This document shows, in pieces, positions 9,258 through 17,771 of a DNA stretch of 64,000 nt. A program made the position numbers and the translations under genes. The notes under the pieces were generated by a model. That model was given only the letters and a program-made list of their open reading frames with translations, searched no databases and was not told the origin of the DNA. Position 1 is the stretch's first letter. Each line of letters begins with the position of its first letter. This DNA is from Pseudarthrobacter enclensis (GTDB taxonomy: Bacteria; Actinomycetota; Actinomycetes; Actinomycetales; Micrococcaceae): positions 186,001-250,000 of the forward strand of contig NZ_KQ758599.1 of NCBI RefSeq assembly GCF_001457025.1, written 5' to 3'.

Positions 9258-9349
9258 CGCCCCGCAGGCAGGGTAGGCGCGGATGGTTGAAGCGTCCGAC
9301 GGCGGGTAGGGGCTAAGCAGCCGGCGCACCTAACGAAGGGGGTACGGAA

Positions 9350-9877
9350 GTGCCACGGAAAGCAGGTGAGGGCCACCACGGGCCGGCGGCAGCTCCGGCG
9401 TTCGTGTTTGGCCTGGGGGTAGGCGGCTTCGTGGACGGAATTGTCCTCCACCAGTTGCTCCAATGGCACCACATGCTGAGCCATACGGAGGCCGGGAACA
9501 CCACAACGGTGCCCGGCCTGGAGCTGAACACGCTGGCGGACGGACTCTTCCACAGCGCCATGTGGGTGCTGGTGGTCGCTGCCGCAGTTCTCGCCGTAAG
9601 GGCCCGCAGGCAGCGCAGGCTTTCCGCCGGGTGGCGCTTCCATGCCGGCCTGGTCCTTGCTGGCTGGGGCATATTCAACATCGTGGAGGGGCTAGTGAAC
9701 CACCAGCTGCTGGGTATCCACCACGTGCGGGACGACCTGGGCGGCCCCCTGGCCTGGGACCTGGGCTTCCTCGGGGTGAGCGCAGCGCTGGCCGCAGCCG
9801 GGTTCCTCCTGCACCGGAACGGCAGAACACTGGAAAAACGGAGGGAGGTCCCGCAAGATAGTAAGCATGCTGATTAA
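9350..9877 (+). CDS. DUF2243 membrane protein
   Basis: GTG at 9350 follows GAAGGGGG with suitable spacing. The 175-residue product has four hydrophobic segments with conserved charged and His residues at membrane edges, notably GFVDGIVLHQLLQWHHMLSH near 27-46 and VEGLVNHQLLGIHHVR near 113-128. Those repeated His-rich HQLL...HH motifs are characteristic of DUF2243 proteins and might bind metal or heme, though no function is established. It precedes the Mn-catalase gene by 64 bases and may be cotranscribed. Confidence 0.85.
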   Translation: MPRKAGEGHHGPAAAPAFVFGLGVGGFVDGIVLHQLLQWHHMLSHTEAGNTTTVPGLELNTLADGLFHSAMWVLVVAAAVLAVRARRQRRLSAGWRFHAGLVLAGWGIFNIVEGLVNHQLLGIHHVRDDLGGPLAWDLGFLGVSAALAAAGFLLHRNGRTLEKRREVPQDSKHAD

Positions 9878-9941
9878 ATTCGGCAGCACCGGAACTGACC
9901 GGTTCCACACCATCCCAATGTGAACCCGAGAGGTCATACTC

Positions 9942-10826
9942 ATGGTTTTCTTTCACAAGCAGGAACTTCAGTACAAAGCCACCCCGGACAAGCCGGACGC
10001 CGTCTACGCCCGCAAGCTGCAGGAGGTGCTCGGTGGCCAGTACGGCGAGATCACCGTCGCCATGCAGTACTCCTTCCAGGCCTGGAACGCCCACATGCCC
10101 GGCAAGTACCGGGACATGCTGTTCGGCATCGGGGCCGAGGAATTCGGCCACGTCGAAATGCTGGCCACCATGATCGCCCAGCTGCTGGAGAAGGCGCCGC
10201 TGGGAATCACCGAGGATGCAGTCCAGTCCGACCCCACAGTGGCGGCCATCGTGGGCGGCACTGATGTCCAGTCCGCCATTGTGGCCGGTGCGGGCGTCCG
10301 CCCCGTGGACAGCAACGGCAACCCCTGGCAGGGCAGCTATGTCACGGCCAGCGGAAATTTGCTGGCGGACTTCTGGGCCAATGCCAACGCCGAAATGCAG
10401 GGCAGGCTGCAGGTGGCCCGGCTCTACCACATGACCGATGACCACGGCATCAGGGACATGCTTTCCTTCCTGCTGGCCCGCGACACCATGCACCAGAACC
10501 AATGGGTGGCGGCGGCCAAGGAACTGCAGGAGGAAGGCCGCGAGAACTTCCCGGTTCCCAGCAACTTCCCGCTGGATAAAGAGATGAGGGACGTGGCCTA
10601 CCAATACCGGAATTTCTCGGACGGCCAGGCTGCTGCGGAGGGCTCCTGGGCCAGCGGCCCAACCCCGGACGGGCTGGGTGAATTCAGCTACGTCGCCGCA
10701 CCGGATTCCACAGTTCCCATGCCCCCACCCACGCATCCCGATGCACGGTTCTACGGCACCACCGAGCTGCCCAACACCATGGAAAAGGTTGCCGGAAAGA
10801 TCCAGGACAAGCTGCACAAGGAGTAG
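9942..10826 (+). CDS. Manganese catalase (non-heme)
   Basis: This enzyme disproportionates hydrogen peroxide using a dimanganese centre in a four-helix bundle. The 294-residue protein has the first-half ligands in GEITVAMQY (Glu 36) and GAEEFGHVEML (Glu 67 with His 70). The second-half ligands lie in NANAEMQGRL and LLARDTMHQNQW. The C-terminal 60 residues are a Pro-rich extension common in the family. GAGAGGT lies upstream of the ATG. A hairpin at 10835-10866 follows the stop. It is cytoplasmic, in keeping with a stress-protection role. Confidence 0.95.
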   Translation: MVFFHKQELQYKATPDKPDAVYARKLQEVLGGQYGEITVAMQYSFQAWNAHMPGKYRDMLFGIGAEEFGHVEMLATMIAQLLEKAPLGITEDAVQSDPTVAAIVGGTDVQSAIVAGAGVRPVDSNGNPWQGSYVTASGNLLADFWANANAEMQGRLQVARLYHMTDDHGIRDMLSFLLARDTMHQNQWVAAAKELQEEGRENFPVPSNFPLDKEMRDVAYQYRNFSDGQAAAEGSWASGPTPDGLGEFSYVAAPDSTVPMPPPTHPDARFYGTTELPNTMEKVAGKIQDKLHKE

Positions 10827-10834
10827 GCCTGCCG

Positions 10835-10866
10835 GGTCCGGCGGCGTCTGCTGGCGGCGCCGGACC
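10835..10866. terminator. Hairpin between convergent Mn-catalase and P450 genes
   Basis: GGTCCGGCG (10835-10843) pairs with CGCCGGACC (10858-10866), a 9-bp perfect stem lying nine bases after the catalase stop and 22 bases before the P450 stop. There is no T-run, so it is best seen as a bidirectional intrinsic-type terminator of the high-GC style. Confidence 0.6.
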
Positions 10867-10888
10867 AGGTGTCCCTGGACGGGTTCAA

Positions 10889-12265
10889 CTAAGACGACGG
10901 CGGGACGTCCCCGGCGGGGACCGTCCGTGGTTTGGCAGTGAACCGCAGCGAGAAGTTGTCCAGCGTTCCGGGCAGCGGCCGCCGCGGGTCGAGTCGATGG
11001 CCGTCATGGACGGTGAAATCCGTGTCCCTCAGCAGGTTGGCCAGCAGGGCACTGGTGAGCAGCAGGACCAGGTGCCGGCCCGGGCAGCGCACCGGCCCGG
11101 CACTGAACGGGACCACTCCCCAGTCCCCGTGGTCCCCGTCCACCTGTGGGCCGGCTTCCTGCCGGTCCGTGGTGAGCCACAGCGCCGGCTCGAACCTGTC
11201 GGCGTCCGGGAGCCGCCTGCCGTCCCGGTGGAAATAGGGTGTGAAAATGAGGACCCCGCACCGGGCCGGCATGGTTCCGGCGTCCCACTCCACCTCGCGC
11301 GTGGTCTGCCGGAGGATCATGGGCGTAGTGGGCCAGAGGCGGAGCGATTCCAGGACGGTGGCACGCAGGAAGGGCAGCTGCCGGCCGGCGGAGGTATCAC
11401 GCGCCATTTCCTCGCGGGCCAGTTGCGCCTGCCCGGGGTGCGTGGCCAGCAGCGCCAGTGCGCGGAAGGCGGCCATACCGGCAGGTTCGAAGGCGAACAG
11501 CCACTGCGGAACCTGATCCGCCGGGGCTGCCTCATCGGCGCGGCCCCGCATCACGGACGCCAGGCTGCCTGGTTCCGCGGCGTCAATCCGGTCCTGGACA
11601 TGTCGCAGGAACGCGGCCCTGGTGTGCTTCCGCCGGGGCTTGAAGCCGGACCAGTTCGCGTCCTTGCGCAGCCGGGCCAGCTGCTCTGTCAGTTCCGTAT
11701 CCTCCCGGGCCGCGTCCCCGAACACCACCCGCCGCACGGTCCGTTGCCAGGACTCGTTGAATACTTCCCAGTCCAGGACGCCACGGGCCCCGGCGCTTCG
11801 CAGCATGGACTCGGCTTCCTCGTGGATGACCGGCAGGAACCAATCCGCAAACCGGTGGACCGGGCTGGACGTGTCCAGTGCCTGCTCCTGCAGGGCGCGC
11901 CGCACGGACCGCTCGGGGCCGGTCGATACCAGGACATTGCGGGGCTCGAAATGGGCCAGGGCGCCGCGTTTTTCGCTGCTGGCGGGCGAAAACGGCTCGG
12001 GGGACTGCTGCAGCACGGCGTCCAGGTGCCCGGGCCGCAGGACGATGGCCTGCTTCCTTAAGGGCAGGCGCAGCAACAGCGGACCGTCCGGGTACCTGCT
12101 GTCCAACTCCTGCATGCGGCGCACCGCCCTCCGGTCCAGGCCCAGCCGCTCAGCCAGTGCCTCGATGCGGGGCCGCCGGATGGTGGCGCCCTTCGCCGCC
12201 GTCGGAAAGAAAACGTCCAGCATGAAAGCGGCTGTATCGCGGACGCCGGCGCGTGGAAGTGCCAT
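10889..12265 (-). CDS. Cytochrome P450 with atypical I-helix
   Basis: The 458-residue product starts at ATG 12265 (AGGAA upstream); the longer open frame is antisense to the GAF-ANTAR gene. The heme-ligand motif is intact (FSAGPVRCPG, Cys 394), as is the K-helix ExxR (ESLR, 306-309). The I-helix reads LFAFEPAGMAAF (256-267), so the Thr that normally delivers protons to the bound oxygen is replaced by Ala. Peroxygenase-type P450s also lack it, so H2O2-driven chemistry is possible but not shown. No ferredoxin or reductase gene is adjacent. A Mn-catalase gene converges on it. The substrate is unknown. Confidence 0.88.
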   Translation of the reverse strand: MALPRAGVRDTAAFMLDVFFPTAAKGATIRRPRIEALAERLGLDRRAVRRMQELDSRYPDGPLLLRLPLRKQAIVLRPGHLDAVLQQSPEPFSPASSEKRGALAHFEPRNVLVSTGPERSVRRALQEQALDTSSPVHRFADWFLPVIHEEAESMLRSAGARGVLDWEVFNESWQRTVRRVVFGDAAREDTELTEQLARLRKDANWSGFKPRRKHTRAAFLRHVQDRIDAAEPGSLASVMRGRADEAAPADQVPQWLFAFEPAGMAAFRALALLATHPGQAQLAREEMARDTSAGRQLPFLRATVLESLRLWPTTPMILRQTTREVEWDAGTMPARCGVLIFTPYFHRDGRRLPDADRFEPALWLTTDRQEAGPQVDGDHGDWGVVPFSAGPVRCPGRHLVLLLTSALLANLLRDTDFTVHDGHRLDPRRPLPGTLDNFSLRFTAKPRTVPAGDVPPSS

Positions 12266-12440
12266 CGGTTCCTGCCTTTGCCTGTGGGGTTCCAGGTTTC
12301 TCAGGAGACGTACCCGCTTACCCGGCCAAAACGCAGGCGCAGGGAAGGAGTAGGCTGAAAGAGCCGTCCGGACCCGGGCGGCTTCGGGTCCCGGCCAGGT
12401 CCGTGGGGAGGCTGCGACGGGCTGCAACCAGGAAGCGGCC

Positions 12441-13184
12441 ATGGCTACAGACACAGATACAACTGAAGAACCTGTGGGCCAGCGCCTCGGCGAGCTGGTC
12501 CTCACCAGCTCCCACGTGGAGGAGTTTCTGCACGACCTGTCCGTCGAAGCTGCCAAGGAACTTTCGTCGGCCGGGCAGCAGGTCTCCTGTTCGGTCACCC
12601 TGGTGCGGCGCAAGAAGGCCGCCACGGTGGCCAGCAGCGACAACCGGGCACGGGCCATGGATGAGTTCCAGTACACCTTCCAGGACGGCCCCTGCCTCTC
12701 CGCCCTCCGCCAGGACACCACAATCCACGTCCCGGACCTCCGCCGTGAGGACCGCTGGCCCGAGTATGTGGCAGCCGTCAACGAGGGGACACTCAAGTCC
12801 GTCCTGGCCGTACCCATTCCCCTCGACGGTAACTCCCGGGCCGCCTTAAACCTCTACTCGGATGGTCAGGAAGCCTTTGACGCCGGCGCCGTCACCGCCG
12901 CCGAACGGTTTGCCCGGGACGCGAGCACGTCGCTCCGGCTGGCGCTGCGCATCGCCCAGCTCACTGACGCCCGTGACGACCTCGCCACCGCCATGGCCTC
13001 GCGGACGGTCATTGACCTTGCCGCCGGCGCCATCATGAGCCAAAACCGGTGCAGCCAGGAAACCGCCATGGAGATCCTGAAGAGCGCATCCAGTACCCGC
13101 AACATCAAACTGCGAGACGTCGCCGCCAAGGTGGTCGCCTCGGTGGCGGGCGACACTCCGGTCAGCACCCACTTTGACGCCTGA
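12441..13184 (+). CDS. GAF-ANTAR domain regulator
   Basis: AGGAAG precedes the ATG at 12441. Residues about 25-165 form a GAF-type sensor (GPCLSALRQ, VLAVPIPLDG). Residues about 180-240 form the ANTAR module (TVIDLAAGAIMSQNRCSQETAMEIL). ANTAR proteins act as RNA-binding antiterminators, with the GAF part sensing an unknown ligand. The product is cytoplasmic, 247 aa. It is transcribed away from the P450 gene with a 175-base gap and is the second ANTAR protein in this window, which is usual for Arthrobacter-like genomes. Confidence 0.88.
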   Translation: MATDTDTTEEPVGQRLGELVLTSSHVEEFLHDLSVEAAKELSSAGQQVSCSVTLVRRKKAATVASSDNRARAMDEFQYTFQDGPCLSALRQDTTIHVPDLRREDRWPEYVAAVNEGTLKSVLAVPIPLDGNSRAALNLYSDGQEAFDAGAVTAAERFARDASTSLRLALRIAQLTDARDDLATAMASRTVIDLAAGAIMSQNRCSQETAMEILKSASSTRNIKLRDVAAKVVASVAGDTPVSTHFDA

Positions 13185-13282
13185 CGCCGTCGGACGGCTT
13201 CGTGCCCGGTGAACGACGCCGGCCTTCCGGCCTCGGTGCGGACACCGGAGACGGTGCCACGGCCGGGCGGCTCCGGCCAACG

Positions 13283-13552
13283 TCAGGCGACGTCGGGGTA
13301 GCTGCTGAGGATGTAATCGGCGGCGGCTGATCCCGTCATGTGCAGCCGGCTGTTGGCAACGTCCACGCCGCAGCGGCGCATGCCGGTCCGGAAGGCCTGG
13401 TCCGTCTTGGGTTTGTAAGCGTTGATCCGGCACCAGCTGACGTAGAGACCGTAAAGGCAGTCGGGAGTCATGACCGACTCCGCGGTGGGGTCAAACCTGG
13501 TGGCCTGCTGAAGGAACATCTGAAAATGCGAAGTTGCCAAGGTGGGGCTCAT
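13283..13552 (-). CDS. Small hypothetical protein (89 aa), winged-helix-like
   Basis: The 89-residue product reads as a single compact domain: FLQQATRF...SVMTPDCLYGLYVSWCRINAY...DQAFRTGMRRCGV. The order (helix, LYxxYxxWC, F-x-x-x-x-x-x-x-G) resembles the winged-helix segment found at the end of phage/plasmid-type primases and related small actinobacterial proteins. This is a visual similarity only. No clear Shine-Dalgarno is seen before 13552. It is convergent with the GAF-ANTAR gene. Confidence 0.55.
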   Translation of the reverse strand: MSPTLATSHFQMFLQQATRFDPTAESVMTPDCLYGLYVSWCRINAYKPKTDQAFRTGMRRCGVDVANSRLHMTGSAAADYILSSYPDVA

Positions 13553-13687
13553 TCCGCGCCTGCATCATGCGCTGCCGTCGGACTACAGCAGCTACTCCTG
13601 GTGGCCTGTGCAGAGGGGCCGTGGAGGACGGGCCGTGATGCCCGTCACTGTTTCGAATTTACCTGCGGCGGGGCCGGAAGTACAGCG

Positions 13688-13718
13688 AAGCACCCGGAGC
13701 GTAATGCTCCGGGCGCTT
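13688..13718 (-). terminator. Terminator hairpin after the DUF1540 gene
   Basis: CCCGGAGC (13693-13700) and GCTCCGGG (13706-13713) pair perfectly around a 5-base loop, and outer AAGC/GCTT bases extend the stem past a mismatch. It lies 25 bases downstream of the DUF1540 stop on the minus strand. Confidence 0.65.
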
Positions 13719-13743
13719 CGTGGTGGTTTGGGGCCGTGCTCCT

Positions 13744-14028
13744 TTAGGCGTGGGCGTAAGTGAGGCAGTCCGCGTTGTCGCGGCCCGGGCCCACATGGAC
13801 CTCGGGCGCCTTGCACATCAGGTGGTCGTTGTGGACGCATTCGCTGCGCTGGCACGCCCCGACGTCGGCCAGGACCTTGGGCAGGCCGCCGTGCACCCCC
13901 ACTTCGATGAAGGTGGCGCAGTGGGCGTGGTTTTCCGCGCCGCCCACGGTGATGGCGGCGGCGTTGCAGTTGGTGTGGTCGTTAAAGGAACAGTTCGTTA
14001 CGCTGCAGTCTGCGACGTGCGATGTCAT
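13744..14028 (-). CDS. Tandem DUF1540 Cys-rich protein
   Basis: AGGAGG precedes ATG 14028; the longer open frame has no supporting start. The 94-residue product carries two copies of a short Cys motif (VADCSVTNCSFNDHTNCNAAAITV and VGACQRSECVHNDHLMCKAPEVHV), each with three Cys, a conserved NDH and a trailing Cys (HCATF, DCLTY). DUF1540 units like these are small probable metal-binding knuckles of unknown role. The near-perfect duplication of about 47 residues indicates internal tandem duplication. Confidence 0.88.
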   Translation of the reverse strand: MTSHVADCSVTNCSFNDHTNCNAAAITVGGAENHAHCATFIEVGVHGGLPKVLADVGACQRSECVHNDHLMCKAPEVHVGPGRDNADCLTYAHA

Positions 14029-14262
14029 AAGAAGTCCTCCTGGGCCGGCCACCCCGGACGGGTGGCTCCGTCCGTCCACCGTAATCCCGTCCGCGGCAAT
14101 CAAAAAGACCCAATTCCGTTGCCTAATTGCTGCCCGGCGCCAATTTTTTCCGGGCTTGTTCCGTAGCCTCCGGCGGGTCCTGCCGTTTACCCTGAAAGAG
14201 GTAAGGGTACTTAGTAAATCCAGGGTGCTCAGGCACCTCCATTTCTCAAGGAGCACACCATC

Positions 14263-14601
14263 ATGGCTGACGGACCCCTCCATAAGGATCTTCCCCTTCC
14301 CGACTACGACCACTTGCCCATCGGGACCCTGCCCACCCGCATCAACGGGCTGGAGGAAGCGGACGTGGCCCAGCTGGCCGCCTACGAGAAAGCGCACGGC
14401 AACCGGCTGCCCGTCCTGCAGATCCTGGAAAAGAGGCTGCAGGACCTCCGGGGCGGGGCGGTTCCCAGCGGACCCAAGTCCCCGGACACCCCGGAAACAG
14501 CCTCGGCGCCGGCAGCACCGCAACCGGCCAGCACACCCGGACCACCGGTCAACCCGCCGTCGCAGGGAGTTCCCACCAACCCGGCCCAGCCGCGCTCCTA
14601 A
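14263..14601 (+). CDS. Small actinobacterial protein with Pro/Ala-rich tail
   Basis: AAGGAG precedes ATG 14263. The first 65 residues are conserved-looking and helical (LPDYDHLPIGTLPTRINGLEEADVAQL, then LAAYEKAHGNRLPVLQILEKRLQDL). The remaining 45 are Pro/Ala/Ser-rich and probably disordered. I recall this kind of domain in Micrococcaceae and relatives, but no function is known to me. A short tandem repeat follows its stop. Confidence 0.75.
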   Translation: MADGPLHKDLPLPDYDHLPIGTLPTRINGLEEADVAQLAAYEKAHGNRLPVLQILEKRLQDLRGGAVPSGPKSPDTPETASAPAAPQPASTPGPPVNPPSQGVPTNPAQPRS

Positions 14602-14604
14602 AAC

Positions 14605-14648
14605 AAACCCGGAGCAAATCCGGAACAAACCCGGAACAAACCCGGAAC
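14605..14648. repeat. Four 11-bp tandem repeats
   Basis: Four head-to-tail copies of an 11-mer with consensus AAACCCGGAAC (copies 1 and 2 differ at one base each) lie between the stop of the preceding gene and the M20 peptidase start at 14676. They are too short and regular for CRISPR; slippage-generated microsatellite is likely. Confidence 0.85.
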
Positions 14649-14675
14649 AAGCTCCTGGCACAAAGGGCAACCGAC

Positions 14676-16109
14676 ATGGACACTGACGACGCCGTCGCGC
14701 AACTGCGTGCCCATGTCCGCGCCCGCGGGGGCCTGATCGAGCGGCAGCTGGCTGAGTGGGTGCGCGTGCCCGGGGTTCTCGCCATGCCGGAGCACCGTCA
14801 GGACCTGCTCCGCTCAGCCAACTGGCTCGCCGCCGCCTTCCGTGAAACGGGCTTTCCGGTGGTGGAGGTCTTGCCCACCGGCGAATCGCATGCGGTGTAT
14901 GCGGAGTGGTGCCGGGCTCCGAACGCTCCCACCGCCCTCGTATACAGCCACCACGACGTCCGGGCGGCCAAGCCGGGGGAATGGGACCAGACCGCCCCGT
15001 TCGAACCGGTGGTCAGGGAGGGCCGGCTGTACGGGCGGGGCAGTTCCGACGCCAAAGGCCAGGTCCTGGCGCACCTCGAGGGGCTGCGTGCGCACCTGGC
15101 CGGTTCAGCTGCCGGCGCCCCGGCCGTCAATCTGAAGTTCCTGGTGGAGGGCGAGGAGGAGGGCGGGTCGCCGCATCTGGCCCAGCTGCTGGAGGAGCAG
15201 GCACCCAGGTTCGCTGCCGACGTCGTACTCTTCAGCGATACCCTGCTGTGGCGCCAGGATTCCCCGGCACGGTGCGTGGGGCTGCGCGGCATGCTGAGCG
15301 TTAAACTCAAGGTCTTCGGGCCGGAACGGGACGTGCACAGCGGGGCGGTGTCCGGGAACGCGCCCAACCCGGCGTTCGAGCTGAGCCGGCTGCTGGCAGG
15401 GCTCCATGACGCCGAGGGCAGGATCGCCGTCCCGGGATTTTACGACGAGGTCGAGCCGCTTCCGGCGGACCTGCGGCAGGCCCTCGCGGACCTCCCTTAC
15501 AGCGACGAGGACTGGCTGCGGCGCTCGGAGTCCGCTGCCATCACCGGGGAGGAAGGCTATACGGTGCTGGAACGGCTGTGGCTGCGCCCGGCCGTCGAGG
15601 CCACTGCCCTCCTCGCCGGCGACCCCCTCGGTGTGCCGCGGGCCGCGGTCCCGGCTGTGGCGTCCGCGGACCTGAGCTTCCGCACCGTTCCCGGCCAGAA
15701 GGTGGCAACGGTGGCTGACCTGGTGGAGCAATGGTGTGAGGCGACCATCGGCGGAGCGTTCGGGTACAGCCTCGAACCGGACCTGGCCACCGCCCAGGAG
15801 GCCTACCGCACACCGGACCATCCCGCCGTCGCCATCCTGGAACATGCCATGGCGCAAGGGTTCGCAGCCGGTGCGGTGGGGCGCATGGGCAATGCGGGCG
15901 GCGGCCCGGCCGACCTCCTCGCCCGCACCATCAACGCCCCCATCCTGTTCTTCGGCACCGGACTGGTGGAGGACCACTGGCATGACAGCGATGAAAGCGT
16001 CAGCCTGGAGGTCCTCCACAACGGGGCCGTGACACTGGCATGCTTTTGGGACGGACTTGCAATGATGAAACGGGCAAAGGACGGCGGCGATGGACATCTA
16101 CCAGGGTGA
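14676..16109 (+). CDS. M20 family metallopeptidase/dipeptidase
   Basis: The 477-residue cytosolic enzyme belongs to the dinuclear-zinc M20 family (ArgE/DapE/carnosinase-like). Metal and catalytic motifs are seen in order: YSHHDVRAA near 90, YGRGSSDAKGQ near 119, the general-base Glu pair in VEGEEEGGSP near 155, a dimerisation insert, and a late HWHDSDESV. The motif order and the Asp-rich DEDW insert fit dipeptidases acting on small peptides. The stop overlaps the start of the GCS2-type ligase by 20 bases, so the two are cotranslated. A joint role in gamma-glutamyl or other small-peptide turnover is an inference from that coupling. Confidence 0.88.
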   Translation: MDTDDAVAQLRAHVRARGGLIERQLAEWVRVPGVLAMPEHRQDLLRSANWLAAAFRETGFPVVEVLPTGESHAVYAEWCRAPNAPTALVYSHHDVRAAKPGEWDQTAPFEPVVREGRLYGRGSSDAKGQVLAHLEGLRAHLAGSAAGAPAVNLKFLVEGEEEGGSPHLAQLLEEQAPRFAADVVLFSDTLLWRQDSPARCVGLRGMLSVKLKVFGPERDVHSGAVSGNAPNPAFELSRLLAGLHDAEGRIAVPGFYDEVEPLPADLRQALADLPYSDEDWLRRSESAAITGEEGYTVLERLWLRPAVEATALLAGDPLGVPRAAVPAVASADLSFRTVPGQKVATVADLVEQWCEATIGGAFGYSLEPDLATAQEAYRTPDHPAVAILEHAMAQGFAAGAVGRMGNAGGGPADLLARTINAPILFFGTGLVEDHWHDSDESVSLEVLHNGAVTLACFWDGLAMMKRAKDGGDGHLPG

Positions 16110-17274
16110 CAGCGGGCAGCCACGCAACGGGCGGGAGGGAATCCGCACCTTTGGTGTGGAGGAGGAACTGCTCCTGGTGGACCCGGCCAAGGGCGAGGCC
16201 GTGCCGATGGCCGGAGCGCTCCTGGACCTGTATGTCCGGCCACTGGAGGCCAGTGCCGGGCCGGTGCTGACCGCCGAGTTCCAGCAGGAAATGATCGAGG
16301 TGGTCACCCCGCCGCACTCCACCCTTGCCGGCCTGCAGGCGGACATCATTGCCGGGCGGGCCATCGCCGGGCAGGCGGCCGAGGACGTGGGGGTCCGGGT
16401 GGCGGCACTGGGCACGTCGCCCTTGCCAAGCGACCCGCACCCGGTACGGCTGCGCCGGTTCGCGGCCATGGTGGAGGAGTACGGCCTGACCGCCAGGGAA
16501 CAGCTCACCTGCGGCACTCACGTCCACGTCGCCGTCGAGTCCCCGGAGGAGGGGGTGGCGGTGATGGACCGGATCCGGAACTGGCTGCCGGTGCTGGTGG
16601 CCCTCAGCGCCAACTCCCCGTTCTGGCATGGTGAGGATACCGGCTATGCCAGCTACCGCTCCCAGGTGTGGAACCGGTGGCCGTCCGCCGGGCCGCTGGA
16701 CATCCTGGGCTCACCGGACGCCTACCACCGGCTGGTGCATGACATGGTGAGCACCGGCGTCGCCCTCGACGAAGGCATGATCTACTTCGACGCCCGGCTC
16801 TCACGGCACTACCCCACGGTGGAGGTCCGGATCGCGGACGTCTGCCTGCGCGCTGAGAACACCGTGCTGCTGGCCGGCATGGTGCGGGGGCTGGTGGAAA
16901 CCGCCGCCCGCGAATGGCGGTCCGGGACGGCGCCCGCCCCGGTGCCCACCGCGCTGCTGCGACTGGCTGCCTGGAAGGCCGGCCGGTGGGGACTGCGCGG
17001 GGAACTGCTGGACCCGGTCACCGCCCGCCCGGGCCCGGCGCTGTCCGCCGTCAACGCCCTGCTGCAGCACATCGGTGAGGCGCTGGAGGATATGGGGGAC
17101 CTGCAGCGGGTGGAGGACCTGACCGACGAACTCCTGCGTATTGGGACCGGGGCGGTCCGGCAGCTGGAAGTCCTGCACCGTACCGGGCACCTGGAGGACG
17201 TGGTGGATGACGCCGCCAACCTCACCGTAGGGTCCGAATTTGAGGGCCTCCGGAAGGGGTCCCCGGGGGATTGA
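16090..17274 (+). CDS. YbdK-type carboxylate-amine ligase (GCS2 family)
   Basis: The 394-residue protein belongs to the GCS2 family, which forms gamma-glutamyl-type amide bonds with ATP. Key features are FGVEEELLLVD near 18 (Mg-ATP ligand Glu), ATP/Glu-site CGTHVHVAV near 140 and NSPFWHGEDTGYASYRSQ near 178, and EVRIADVCLRAEN near 247. YbdK proteins have weak glutamate-cysteine ligase activity and their true substrates are often unknown, so I give no gene name. It overlaps the preceding M20 peptidase gene. Confidence 0.88.
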   Translation: MDIYQGDSGQPRNGREGIRTFGVEEELLLVDPAKGEAVPMAGALLDLYVRPLEASAGPVLTAEFQQEMIEVVTPPHSTLAGLQADIIAGRAIAGQAAEDVGVRVAALGTSPLPSDPHPVRLRRFAAMVEEYGLTAREQLTCGTHVHVAVESPEEGVAVMDRIRNWLPVLVALSANSPFWHGEDTGYASYRSQVWNRWPSAGPLDILGSPDAYHRLVHDMVSTGVALDEGMIYFDARLSRHYPTVEVRIADVCLRAENTVLLAGMVRGLVETAAREWRSGTAPAPVPTALLRLAAWKAGRWGLRGELLDPVTARPGPALSAVNALLQHIGEALEDMGDLQRVEDLTDELLRIGTGAVRQLEVLHRTGHLEDVVDDAANLTVGSEFEGLRKGSPGD

Positions 17275-17346
17275 CACCGGCACCGCCCGGGAGCACGCTG
17301 ATACCGCTGGGGCCAGTGAAAACCCACCCAGTCTGGAGCACGAAAA

Positions 17347-17721
17347 ATGGCCGGAGTAACTGTCACAGCGCTTGATACGAAATCGTTTGACGAGCCCGAC
17401 GAGAAACGCCGCCCGCCGAACACCGTGGTCGATGTGGTGAACATCGGCGACACCACCCTTGCCAGGCTGACGTTCGAGCCGGGCTGGCGCTGGTCCGAGA
17501 CGGTCAAAACTGTGGTCCACACGGACACCTGCCAGGTCAACCACCTCGGCATCTGCACCGCAGGTACCCTGACGGTTCAAATGGAGGACGGCTCCCGGAC
17601 CACCGTCAGCGCAGGCCACGCCTACGCCATCCCGCCCGGCCACGACGCCTGGGTGGAGGGTGACGAAACCTTCGTGGGCTACGAGATCATGAGCGCAGCC
17701 GCGTTCGCCAAGCCCGCCTGA
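17347..17721 (+). CDS. Single-domain cupin protein
   Basis: The 124-residue product is one small beta-barrel cupin: RLTFEPGWRWSE, then HTDTCQVNHLGICTAGTLTVQMEDG and AYAIPPGHDAWVEGDE. The usual two-His metal signature is only partly kept (one early His-x-x-x-x-Cys cluster, and a PPGHD in motif 2), so metal binding is uncertain. It sits 73 bases after the GCS2 gene and 51 bases before a membrane-anchored hydrolase. Small cupins of this type are common sensors or binding proteins of unknown ligand. Confidence 0.82.
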   Translation: MAGVTVTALDTKSFDEPDEKRRPPNTVVDVVNIGDTTLARLTFEPGWRWSETVKTVVHTDTCQVNHLGICTAGTLTVQMEDGSRTTVSAGHAYAIPPGHDAWVEGDETFVGYEIMSAAAFAKPA

Positions 17722-17771
17722 CCCGGCGGGCTGCCGGAAGGGCGCGCTGGAGCCCACGTCCACACGGATAC

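Noticed and set aside
7872-9329. Continuous open frame extending trxB by about 485 codons
   Set aside because: The extension is exactly antisense to chrA, has no protein-like sequence, and a proper Shine-Dalgarno lies at the trxB ATG 7871.
12266-12817. N-terminal extension of the P450 frame
   Set aside because: It is antisense to the GAF-ANTAR gene, and the 12265 ATG has AGGAA and begins the P450-like region.
14605-14648. Possible CRISPR-like repeats
   Set aside because: Units are 11 bp without spacers and no cas genes are nearby; simple tandem repeats.
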